A stretch of DNA of 16,470 nt, from assembly GCA_036268405.1 (NCBI GenBank), contig DATAUF010000044.1:1-16470 (forward strand). Reading direction: 5' to 3'. Made by a program: the position numbers and the translations under genes. The notes under the pieces were generated by a model that saw nothing but the letters and a program-made list of their open reading frames with translations, did no database searches and was not told the DNA's origin. This DNA comes from DASZTV01 sp036268405 (GTDB taxonomy: Bacteria > Actinomycetota > Actinomycetes > JAFAQI01). Positions 5,712 to 13,306 of this stretch are shown piece by piece (the stretch's first letter is position 1; every line of letters begins with the position of its first letter).

Positions 5712-8560
5712 TCGGCCCGTTCGCGATCAGGTTCGACGTTGTGGCGATTGGTGCCATGGCGGGTCTCGGGTACGCGATTCTGGCGAGCGGCCTTGTGCTG
5801 GTCTATCGGGCCAGCCGGGTGATCAATCTCGCCCACGGCCAAGTCGGTGCGTTCTGCGCCACCCTGTTCGCGGTTCTGGTCGACGACTGGAAGGTCCCGT
5901 ATGCGGTTGCGCTGCCGCTCGCGATCGTTGCCGGAGCGGCCGTCGGATGGCTGATCGAGCGTGGGCTGGTCCGCCCGCTGGTCCAGCGCTCGCACCTTGC
6001 CGTGCTCGTCGCCACGATCGGTGTCACCGACCTGCTGCTGGTCGCGGCGGCCAAGCTGCCGAGCGTGACGGGTAAGAACAACCAGTTCCCGACGCCGTTC
6101 AACGCGACGGTGACGATTCACGACCTCGTCCTGCATGGTGAGCACTTCGCCCTGCTGATCTTCGGACCGGTCGTCCTGGTCCTGTTCACGGTATTCATGG
6201 CCCGCTCTCGATACGGGCTCGCGATCCGGGGTGTCGCCGACAATCGTGAAGCGGCGGAGCTCGCCGGCATTCCGGCGCCAACCGTGTCGTCGATCGTCTG
6301 GATGCTTGCGGGGGGATTGGCCGCGATTGCGGCGATTCTCACGGTGCCGCTGACCGGTGCAACGCAGGTCAGTGTGTCGGCCACGGGCACGGCGCTCGGG
6401 CCGGCTCTGCTGCTTCGGGCGCTGGCGGCTGGCCTGGCCGGACGGATGACGAAGCTGCCCGCGACGCTTGGGGCAGGCATTTCTATTGGTGTCGTGCAGT
6501 CGGTGCTGTACGCCAGCTACCCAAGCTCGCTCGGCATAACCGACATGGTCCTCTTCGTGTTCGTCGTCGCGATGCTCCTGTTACGCAGCCGCGGTCACGT
6601 CGATGCGGGTGATGCGCTGACGTTCGGCAAGGATCCGGTCTCCCTTGCCGCTCACATCCGCAACCACCCGACGGTGCGTCTCGTGCGCCGTGGCTCGATT
6701 GCCGCTGCAATGATCGTCGTCATCGTTCTGCCGTTGGCGGTAACCAGCTCGTCCCGGCTGTATCTGCTGTCGCTGGTGCCGATCTACGCCATTATCGGGA
6801 TCTCGATCGTGATCCTTACGGGGTGGGCCGGACAGCTGAGCTTGTGCCAGATGGCCTTCGTCGGGATCGGCGCGATGGGTACGGCGGCGCTCAACGCCCG
6901 CGGCGTGCCGTTCGGTGCGGCGGTCGGCGATGCCACGGTCGTCGGCATTCTCATCGCAGTGATAGTCGGCGCCCCCGCGCTGCGGCTTCGCGGGCTGTTC
7001 CTGACCGTCACTTCCCTCGGCTTCGCGGTCGCCGCGAGCAGCTATCTGCTCAATCTCAAGGTCTTCTCGAGCTCCGATATCGGCGTTGCCGAGGTGACTC
7101 CCGGCAAGCTCGGACCGATCAACCTCAACTCGTTCCGAGTGGACTTCTATGCCTGCGCGGTGTGCCTGCTCGTCGCGGTGCTCATCGCGCGACGGATCCG
7201 CACAACCGGTTTCGGCCGCTCGCTGATCGCGGTCGAGGGAAATGAGGATTCGGCCACCGCGATGACGGTCTCACCAGCCGTCGCCAAGATTGCCGCGTTC
7301 GCGGTCGCAGGCGGGATGGCGACGTTCGCGGGCGGCCTGTTCGCCGCAGTGAGCCGTACGTTCGAGACAACCTCGTTCGCGCCGGAGCAGTCGCTGCAGT
7401 TGCTCGCTATGACCGTCGTCGGCGGAATCGGCTCCATCGGAGGGGCCGTTCTCGGCGCGATCTACATCGTCGGCCTGCCCGACATACTCGGCAACTCCGT
7501 CACCGTGCAGCTCGCCGTCAGCGGGATCGGCTTGCTCGTCATCCTACGGTTGGAGCCAACGGGGCTGATCGGAGTCTGGGAGCGCCTGCGAGACTTTGTG
7601 GTCCCGCGGCTCCTCGCGATCCCGGCCGATACGGATGATCAGTCAGTCGCCACAGTCCAGACCGCACCGACCGTGATCGTGCAGCAAGGTCGTGGAGACT
7701 CCACGAAGGTGACCCCACCCGAGGTCGCCGGTGCCATCACCGCGCTCGCGGTACGCGACGTGGTCGTCAACATCGGTGGCCGGCGGATCCTGTCCGGAGT
7801 CGACCTTGATGTTCGTGACGGCGAGGTTGTTGGTCTGATCGGCTGCAACGGCGCCGGAAAGTCGACCCTCGTCAACGCGATCAGCGGCTTCATCCCCGCA
7901 TCCGGCAGCGTGGAGCTGTTCGGTGATCGCATCGGTGATCTCCCCGCGCTGGACCGGGCGCGGCTGGGCCTGGGGCGCTCTTTCCAGAGTGCGGTGTTGT
8001 TTCCCCGGTTGACGAGCCGGGAGTGTCTGCAAGTGGCGCTCGCGTCGCGACGGCGCGCAGAGGTGATTCCTTCGATGCTCGCGCTTCCGCCTTCAGTCCG
8101 GATCGAAGGCCGGATCCGGCGCGAAGCGGAGGAGATTCTCGAGCTGCTCGCCCTAGGCCCCCACGGGGATACCCGCATCGGGAACCTGTCGACCGGCACA
8201 CGCCGGATCGTGGAGTTCGGCTGCATGCTCGTTGCTCGGCCTCGCGTCCTGCTTCTTGACGAGCCGATGGCAGGTATCGCGCAGAGAGAGAGCGAGGCGT
8301 TCGGCCTGATGCTGATGGGAGTGAGACGTGAGATTGGGGCCGCCATGCTCGTGATCGAGCACGATGTGCCGTTGATCAGTGAGATCAGCGACCGGCTCTA
8401 CTGCCTGGAAGCAGGTGCGGTGATCGCCGAGGGTGACCCAGCCGCGATCAGGAGCAATCCAGCGGTGATCGCCAGCTACCTCGGCACCGATGAGCGAGCC
8501 ATCCAGCGGAGCCGGGCTATACCGGGCAAGCGGCGAAAGTCCCAGGTGCATCATGGCTAG
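5708..8560 (+). CDS. LivH-LivM-LivG fusion: ABC permease/permease/ATPase in one chain
   Basis: This 950-residue protein joins three subunits that are separate genes in classic Liv systems. Residues about 1-293 are a LivH permease (GLVLVYRASRVINLAHGQVG is the family's opening motif, followed by multiple membrane helices). A polar linker holds about 294-330. Residues about 331-635 are a LivM permease (ILTGWAGQLSLCQMAFVGIG). A hydrophilic linker (about 636-680) leads to a LivG ATPase with Walker A GCNGAGKST (712-720), signature LSTGTRR (from 827), Walker B VLLLDEP (847-853) and switch His885 in VIEHD. The signature departs from the common LSYG/LSGGQ form but keeps the Ser and Gly positions. With LivF it gives one complete importer: two membrane domains and two ATPases. 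LivM-LivG fusions are familiar in actinobacteria; the three-way form is less usual. The stop overlaps the next gene's start. Confidence 0.92.
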   Translation: MIGPFAIRFDVVAIGAMAGLGYAILASGLVLVYRASRVINLAHGQVGAFCATLFAVLVDDWKVPYAVALPLAIVAGAAVGWLIERGLVRPLVQRSHLAVLVATIGVTDLLLVAAAKLPSVTGKNNQFPTPFNATVTIHDLVLHGEHFALLIFGPVVLVLFTVFMARSRYGLAIRGVADNREAAELAGIPAPTVSSIVWMLAGGLAAIAAILTVPLTGATQVSVSATGTALGPALLLRALAAGLAGRMTKLPATLGAGISIGVVQSVLYASYPSSLGITDMVLFVFVVAMLLLRSRGHVDAGDALTFGKDPVSLAAHIRNHPTVRLVRRGSIAAAMIVVIVLPLAVTSSSRLYLLSLVPIYAIIGISIVILTGWAGQLSLCQMAFVGIGAMGTAALNARGVPFGAAVGDATVVGILIAVIVGAPALRLRGLFLTVTSLGFAVAASSYLLNLKVFSSSDIGVAEVTPGKLGPINLNSFRVDFYACAVCLLVAVLIARRIRTTGFGRSLIAVEGNEDSATAMTVSPAVAKIAAFAVAGGMATFAGGLFAAVSRTFETTSFAPEQSLQLLAMTVVGGIGSIGGAVLGAIYIVGLPDILGNSVTVQLAVSGIGLLVILRLEPTGLIGVWERLRDFVVPRLLAIPADTDDQSVATVQTAPTVIVQQGRGDSTKVTPPEVAGAITALAVRDVVVNIGGRRILSGVDLDVRDGEVVGLIGCNGAGKSTLVNAISGFIPASGSVELFGDRIGDLPALDRARLGLGRSFQSAVLFPRLTSRECLQVALASRRRAEVIPSMLALPPSVRIEGRIRREAEEILELLALGPHGDTRIGNLSTGTRRIVEFGCMLVARPRVLLLDEPMAGIAQRESEAFGLMLMGVRREIGAAMLVIEHDVPLISEISDRLYCLEAGAVIAEGDPAAIRSNPAVIASYLGTDERAIQRSRAIPGKRRKSQVHHG

Positions 8561-8774
8561 CGATCCCGACGGCACACAGGGAGCCGGACCATCAGTCGTG
8601 GCGATAATCGCCGAACGGATTCGGATGACCGAGGGTCAGCTCTACACCGCCGTCATTGCGCTGGCCGTTGCTCTGTTACTGGCACTGACGACGATCCCGT
8701 CGGCACACAAGCTGGCGAATCCGGCGTCCCCGACTCCGCCGGCGCCGGCACCGTCCCCGGCGGTGAGCCGATGA
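8553..8774 (+). CDS. Small single-pass membrane protein with Pro/Ala-rich tail
   Basis: This 73-residue protein starts at ATG 8553, 6 bases after AGG (8544-8546), and overlaps the last codons of the transporter fusion by 8 bases. It has a polar N-terminus of about 25 residues, one hydrophobic helix at about 28-46 (YTAVIALAVALLLALTTIP) and an extracytoplasmic-looking tail rich in Pro and Ala (SPTPPAPAPSPAVS). I recognise no family. Its ATGA overlap with the next gene, and its place directly after the transporter, suggest a transporter accessory or envelope adaptor. The tight coupling and normal codon use make it a credible gene despite its size. Confidence 0.7.
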   Translation: MASDPDGTQGAGPSVVAIIAERIRMTEGQLYTAVIALAVALLLALTTIPSAHKLANPASPTPPAPAPSPAVSR

Positions 8775-9583
8775 GTCGGCATGCGGTTCGAACGGTCGGC
8801 TGGCTCGCGGCCATGCTTCTCGGCGTCGGCGCGCTGGCGCCCGCGTCCACCGGTGCGGCCCCGCATGACAAGCAGCCCGCGCCGGAGTCTGAGGTGCTCG
8901 CCATCGTCAGCCCGCTGGCCCTTCCAGCGTGTAGCGCGTCAGGCTCCGCCACCCTGCTCGTGCCGATCGTCGGGGGCATCCTGGCAAACAGCCTTCATCT
9001 ACCCAAGAGTGTCAGCGTCGCCGACCTGCTCCTCGGCGCGCTCGGGCCGGTCTATGTCGTGTGCGGCGACCTGCCCGCCAGCGCGGGAACGCGATGTTCC
9101 CTCGACGACCAGATCTCCGCCGTCTGGCCGGAGTCGCTGAGTTCCGAAGGCCTCAGTGCACCTGCCCCAGCCGGTGACGTCATCGACTCCCTCACCGCGG
9201 CTCTGAAGATCCTTCACCTAAGCGTGCTGGACGCGACGAAGCAGGCGCTCAAGTGCCGAGTCGACAAGGCGTCGGCGCCGGCGCCGGCACCACCCGGAAC
9301 ACTTGGCCCGCTGCCACCGGTCACCGCCACGCTTCCAGGAGGGCCGGCCCCGGGGACCGCGGCGATACCCACCCTCCCCGGCTCGCTGACGGCGCCGACA
9401 GCCGGCAGCTCACCGCCTCAGGTTGCACAGCCGGTGACGACGAGTCCGTCCCTGGTGAGCGCGGTGACGCACCGGCTGCCTTCGGCCGTCGTCGCATGCC
9501 AGATCGCGTTGGCACTGCTCCTTGCGCTGGTGCTCGCCGGAAGCTGGTTGACCTCATTTCGGCTTAGGCGCGAGAGGGACTGA
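8771..9583 (+). CDS. Secreted, C-terminally membrane-anchored protein of unknown family
   Basis: This 270-residue protein begins with a Sec-type signal peptide (basic start, hydrophobic GWLAAMLLGVGALAPA, likely cleavage after a small-residue stretch near residue 29). A mixed-sequence extracellular domain (about 40-165) has four Cys (in LPACSA, YVVCGD, TRCSLD and LKCRVD) that could form disulfides. Next comes a Pro/Ala/Gly/Thr linker (about 168-235). Near the C-terminus is one hydrophobic helix (about 243-263) with a basic tail, FRLRRERD. This predicts a type I membrane protein with its domain outside. I see no LPxTG sortase motif and no recognised family. The start overlaps the preceding stop (ATGA, 8771-8774), so it is the last gene of the transporter operon. 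It may help the substrate cross the outer envelope or reach the binding protein; this is inference. Confidence 0.72.
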   Translation: MSRHAVRTVGWLAAMLLGVGALAPASTGAAPHDKQPAPESEVLAIVSPLALPACSASGSATLLVPIVGGILANSLHLPKSVSVADLLLGALGPVYVVCGDLPASAGTRCSLDDQISAVWPESLSSEGLSAPAPAGDVIDSLTAALKILHLSVLDATKQALKCRVDKASAPAPAPPGTLGPLPPVTATLPGGPAPGTAAIPTLPGSLTAPTAGSSPPQVAQPVTTSPSLVSAVTHRLPSAVVACQIALALLLALVLAGSWLTSFRLRRERD

Positions 9584-9587
9584 CGGG

Positions 9588-12005
9588 CTATCCGCCGACG
9601 ATCTCCCGAGCACGGAGGTCGGCAATGTCCTCGGCGCTGCGGCCGAGCTCTGACAACACATCATCGGTAGCAGAGCCGGCAAGCCCACCCGCCTTTGCCT
9701 GGGTGAGCGACCGTGAGAAGCGAACGAGCGGGGCGAGCCGCAGGTGACGATCGAAGGTCGGATGCTCGACCTCGACGACATAGCCGCTCGCCCGTCCGAT
9801 CTCCTCACTCTGGAAGAACCGCTCGATACGTTGGGTGCTTAGTGCGACGCACCCGACATCGACCGACGTGAGTGTGGCCTCCCACTCATCCTGGTCTGCC
9901 GAGACAAAGATGCCGGCGAGCACCTCACCAAGTGCTGAGTCGTTCTGGCGTCGGAGCTTGAGACCCGCGAACCGATCGTCGGATGAGAGTTTGTCAAGGA
10001 AAGGCGCGACGCCGACGAGCCGCTGCCATTCCTTCTCGGAATGTATGGCGAGGAAGACCCAGCCGTCGCGAGCGTCGTAGATGCGGTAGAGCGCGTTCGG
10101 GCCGCGAAGCTCGGCCGCGACCCCCGGTCGCTCAGCCTCGCCTGGGGAGTGCACGACCTCCTCGGCCATCGCCTGCACCGCTGTGGCGAGCATCGAGGAC
10201 GCGATCCGCGGTGCAGTCCCGGTTCGCTCACGAGCCAGTAGGCCGAGCAGCACGCTCGACGTGACGCCGAGGGCAGCAAAACCATCAGCCTGTGCCTGGA
10301 CGATCGCAGATGCAGAGAACAGCCGGCCGGCGCCTGCCAATGTGTCGTCTGCGCCAAGCCCCGGACTCTGCTGGACGTTCATCCCGACGTTGGCTCGCGA
10401 CACGCCGCTGGCGGCGCCGATGCTTGGGGCAAAGGCCGGTCGGTTGCCACAAGGCCCGCCCTCGCCATAACCGTTTGCACTGACGAAAATCAGGTCGGGA
10501 TTGATCGAGCGAAGGGATTCGCCGTCGATGCCGAGGCGCTCCGGCACGCCCGCCCGGTACCCGCTCAGCACCACGTCGGCGTTGCGGACCAGCTCGTGGA
10601 TGATCGCGAGACCTTCAGGTTTCGTCACGTCGATGCAGATGCTCTCCTTGCCCTGCATGACTTTCGCGCCGCCGACCTCAGGGAACGGCATGATCCCGCG
10701 AATCGGATCCCCGCTGAGTGGCTCGACCTTGATGACGCGGGCGCCGAGGTCGGTCAGCAGCGTCGCGCCGTAGGGCGCCGCGTACATCGTCGCGAACTCG
10801 ACGACCGTCACGCCGGCAAGTGGCATCGCGGTCGACCGATTGGTCGTGCGGTTTGGCAGGGCTGTGGTGGACCATCCGTCGTGCTGGTCCAGCTCGGGCG
10901 CGGGCCGCGTGGCATCCGCTTCCATCTCCTTGATGTCGGTCAATGCAGCGGGCTGCCGCACCATCCCGCGCTGTTGATCCATGACCTCGATGACCTGCCC
11001 GTCGTGGATGAGCTGCGGGTGCTCTAGCACCTCCGCCCCCTGCCGGAAGACCTCGGCGAACACATCCGGATCCGCGTCGAAGACCTCCTGCCACTCCTTG
11101 AGGGTCTTGGAGGCGACGGCCTCCTGCATCTTGTGCATGTACGCCAGACGGCGTTCGGGATCCGGGAACAGCGGGATGCCTTGCCACTCCGGGTCGGTGA
11201 ACATCCATGTGAGGTCTAGGGCCTTCATGAGACCGAGGTACAGGTGCGGTGCGACCTGGGCGAACTGCAGCCAGTGTCCGTCGCGTGTGATTGCCACGAG
11301 CAGCATGTACACGATCGGACTCGCAGGGATGCCGTCGTCGAACGCGTTCTGCTGGCTGTACGCATCGGGGAAGCGCTGGGTGATGAGATCGAGAAACCAG
11401 TCCCATGTGTCCAGGGCGGCAAACCCCTGGGCCATCGTCGCTTCGACCCACTGCCCTAGGCCGCTTCGCTCTCGCTCGAGCAGTGCGGCAAGAGTGCCGT
11501 GCAGGGCGGTTTGGGTCGCGCTGAAGGAACACCACGGCGCCGCGACGAACGGCGGGCGGTCACCGTCCCCCATTCGTTCGAAAGCCTTGAACGCCCCGAT
11601 CTTCGCCTGGACGACGCCCTCATATGCCTTGAGACCCGCGAGTGGGCTGGTGCGCCCGAAGCCGGAGATCGAGGTGTAGACCAAGCCGGGGTTCTGCGCG
11701 CTCAGCTCCGCGTAGCCCAGCCCGAGTCGGTCGGCTACGCCTGGCCGAAAGCACTCAACGACCACGTCTGCGACGGCTGCCAGCTCGCGTGCGCGGTCGC
11801 CACCTTCGGTCGCCTTGAGGTCAAGCACGATGGATTGCTTGCCGCGGCAGTAGAACGGGAAGGCGTTGGACTCACGCAGACCGCTGCCCCCGGGCGGCTC
11901 GACCCACATGACGTCGGCCCCGAAGTCCGCCAGTACCTGGGTGGCCTGCGCGCCCGTGCGCTGTTGTGACAGATCGAGAACACGCAGCCCTTCGAGCGGC
12001 CTCAT
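9588..12005 (-). CDS. Two-domain CaiB/BaiF (family III) CoA-transferase-like protein
   Basis: The protein has 805 residues, twice the usual family III length. Half 1 (about 1-380) opens MRPLEGLRVLDLSQQRTGAQ and has ADFGADVMWVEPPGGSGLRE, VVVECFRPGVADRLGLGY and YTSISGFG. Half 2 (from about 394) opens MPLAGVTVVEFATMYAAPYG and has LGARVIKVEPLSGDPIRG and LIFVSANGYGEGGP. Both are full CaiB/BaiF folds. Family III enzymes move CoA between carboxylates through an acyl-enzyme on one Asp (Asp169 in formyl-CoA transferase). By eye, the matching segments read GQWVEATMAQG in half 1 and GTAPRIASSMLATA in half 2, with no clear Asp at that position. Transferase activity is therefore not assured; racemase-like or non-catalytic roles are possible. 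The start is ATG 12005, 6 bases after GAGGAG. It follows the acyl-CoA dehydrogenase by 41 bases and ends 4 bases from the convergent transporter operon. Confidence 0.88.
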   Translation of the reverse strand: MRPLEGLRVLDLSQQRTGAQATQVLADFGADVMWVEPPGGSGLRESNAFPFYCRGKQSIVLDLKATEGGDRARELAAVADVVVECFRPGVADRLGLGYAELSAQNPGLVYTSISGFGRTSPLAGLKAYEGVVQAKIGAFKAFERMGDGDRPPFVAAPWCSFSATQTALHGTLAALLERERSGLGQWVEATMAQGFAALDTWDWFLDLITQRFPDAYSQQNAFDDGIPASPIVYMLLVAITRDGHWLQFAQVAPHLYLGLMKALDLTWMFTDPEWQGIPLFPDPERRLAYMHKMQEAVASKTLKEWQEVFDADPDVFAEVFRQGAEVLEHPQLIHDGQVIEVMDQQRGMVRQPAALTDIKEMEADATRPAPELDQHDGWSTTALPNRTTNRSTAMPLAGVTVVEFATMYAAPYGATLLTDLGARVIKVEPLSGDPIRGIMPFPEVGGAKVMQGKESICIDVTKPEGLAIIHELVRNADVVLSGYRAGVPERLGIDGESLRSINPDLIFVSANGYGEGGPCGNRPAFAPSIGAASGVSRANVGMNVQQSPGLGADDTLAGAGRLFSASAIVQAQADGFAALGVTSSVLLGLLARERTGTAPRIASSMLATAVQAMAEEVVHSPGEAERPGVAAELRGPNALYRIYDARDGWVFLAIHSEKEWQRLVGVAPFLDKLSSDDRFAGLKLRRQNDSALGEVLAGIFVSADQDEWEATLTSVDVGCVALSTQRIERFFQSEEIGRASGYVVEVEHPTFDRHLRLAPLVRFSRSLTQAKAGGLAGSATDDVLSELGRSAEDIADLRAREIVGG

Positions 12006-12011
12006 CGACAT

Positions 12012-12017
12012 CTCCTC
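12012..12017 (-). promoter_or_regulatory. Ribosome binding site deciding the CaiB/BaiF start
   Basis: GAGGAG on the minus strand stands 6 bases before ATG 12005. The ATG at 12011 touches it directly and is too close, and the open frame reaching 12284 runs antisense-free but out of frame through the acyl-CoA dehydrogenase gene. Confidence 0.65.
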
Positions 12018-12046
12018 ACGTTGTGACCTCGGTAGCCGGCATTTCC

Positions 12047-13306
12047 TCACTGGCCCCAGTTGCGGGCATCGCGGAGTACGTCGGCGAACGACTTGCCCCG
12101 GTCCTCGCTCGGTTCTCGGGGCAGGCCGAGGACGCGCTCGCTGATGATGTTGCGTTGGATCTGGTTGCTGCCGCCGGCGATGGCCATGATTCGACCGTTG
12201 AGGTAGTTGGTGGCGAGTTCCTCGCCCGGAGCATCGGGACGCCATGCGATGGCCCCGCGGGCGGCGATCTCCATGGCGGCACAAGCTCGGTCAGGTTGCA
12301 GGAGTCCCTGGCCCAGCTTGAGGTATGACACGGCACCTGCGTCCATCTGCCCTGTCATCACGGCGGCACCGATGCGACGGGCCAACAGCCCGAGGACAGT
12401 GTCCTCGGCATGAATGCGCGCAATCGCCTGCCGAGCGAGCGGATCCGATGTCGCACCGGCGATCTCGGCGGCACTCATCAGGTCGGATGGCAAGGCGCGA
12501 TGCTTGCGACCGCCCAAAGGCTGGCCGGCGGCATTGCCGATGTTCGCGCGCTCGAACCCGAGCATCGCATTCGCGATCGGCCAGCCACCGTCGACCTCAC
12601 CGATCATCATGTCGGCTCCGACGACGACGTCATCGAGGAACTCCTCGCAGAACTCCGAGCCGCCGTTGACCTCGCGGATGGGCCGCACGGTGACGCGATC
12701 GTCATGCAGCGGAACCTTGAACCAGGTGAGCCCTCGGTGCTTGGGCACGTCCCAGTTGGTCCGCGCCAGGCAGACGCCGTAGTCCGCCGACATCGCGCCT
12801 GACGACCACACCTTCGTGCCGTTGAGCACCCAGTCCTCACCGTCCTGGGTTGCTCGCGTCAGCACCGCGGCAAGGTCAGAGCCGGCCCCGGGCTCGGAGA
12901 GCAGCTGAACCCAGATCTCCTCAGCGCTGAGCATCTTCGGGACCCATGACCGCTTCTGGTCCTCGGAGGCATATGCAAGGACCGTCGGCAGCACGATCCC
13001 GATCGTGACGCCGAAGGCGATGCCGCCCGGCATCGGAAGCGCATAGGAGGACGCCTCGCGCTGCCACGCCTTCTCATGTGCGGCGGTCAGGCCCTGGCCG
13101 CCGTACTCGACCGGGACGGCGATGCCGGCGTACCCGGCGTCGTAGAGACGTTTCTGCTGGGCACGGTCACTGGCCAACTGATCGGGGGAGAGGTCATGAC
13201 CGGCGCGCACGGGCGAGTTCGCCTTCCGGCTCGGCAAGTTGTCCCGCAGCCAGTCGCCTGCCCGCTCGCGATACTCGCCGAGGTCCGGGACATCAGGCGA
13301 GGCCAT
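12047..13306 (-). CDS. Acyl-CoA dehydrogenase, catalytic-type subunit
   Basis: This 419-residue protein starts at ATG 13306. It is a flavin enzyme that makes the alpha,beta double bond in an acyl-CoA. An N-terminal helical domain includes DAGYAGIAVPVEYGGQGL. The middle beta domain carries the FAD/substrate motif QLLSEPGAGSDLAAVLTRA and WVLNGTKVWSSG. The C-terminal helical domain has LGFERANIGNAAG, whose Glu is at the place used as catalytic base in isovaleryl-CoA-type and FadE26-type dehydrogenases, and the end motif IAGGSNQIQRNIISERVLGL. GGGGG (13312-13316) lies 5 bases before the start; ATG 13324 is an alternative. The start overlaps the end of the upstream dehydrogenase gene by 14 bases, so the two are translationally coupled and probably form a heteromeric alpha2beta2 enzyme, as known for mycobacterial steroid-degrading FadE pairs. 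The substrate is not determined. Confidence 0.9.
   Translation of the reverse strand: MASPDVPDLGEYRERAGDWLRDNLPSRKANSPVRAGHDLSPDQLASDRAQQKRLYDAGYAGIAVPVEYGGQGLTAAHEKAWQREASSYALPMPGGIAFGVTIGIVLPTVLAYASEDQKRSWVPKMLSAEEIWVQLLSEPGAGSDLAAVLTRATQDGEDWVLNGTKVWSSGAMSADYGVCLARTNWDVPKHRGLTWFKVPLHDDRVTVRPIREVNGGSEFCEEFLDDVVVGADMMIGEVDGGWPIANAMLGFERANIGNAAGQPLGGRKHRALPSDLMSAAEIAGATSDPLARQAIARIHAEDTVLGLLARRIGAAVMTGQMDAGAVSYLKLGQGLLQPDRACAAMEIAARGAIAWRPDAPGEELATNYLNGRIMAIAGGSNQIQRNIISERVLGLPREPSEDRGKSFADVLRDARNWGQ

Noticed and set aside
5057..6145. Open frame of 362 codons on the minus strand across LivF and the LivH start
   Set aside because: Arg/Ser-rich shadow composition with no domain; it crosses the coupled ATGA junction of two clear genes.
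9240..9420. GC-rich repetitive stretch with GCCGGCGCCGGCACC, also near 8740
   Set aside because: The repetition follows from Pro/Ala-rich coding in the linkers of the two envelope proteins and is not an independent repeat element.
12006..12284. N-terminal extension of the CaiB/BaiF frame up to 12284
   Set aside because: The added residues are Arg/His/Pro-rich, overlap the end of the acyl-CoA dehydrogenase in another frame, and the GAGGAG site supports ATG 12005.
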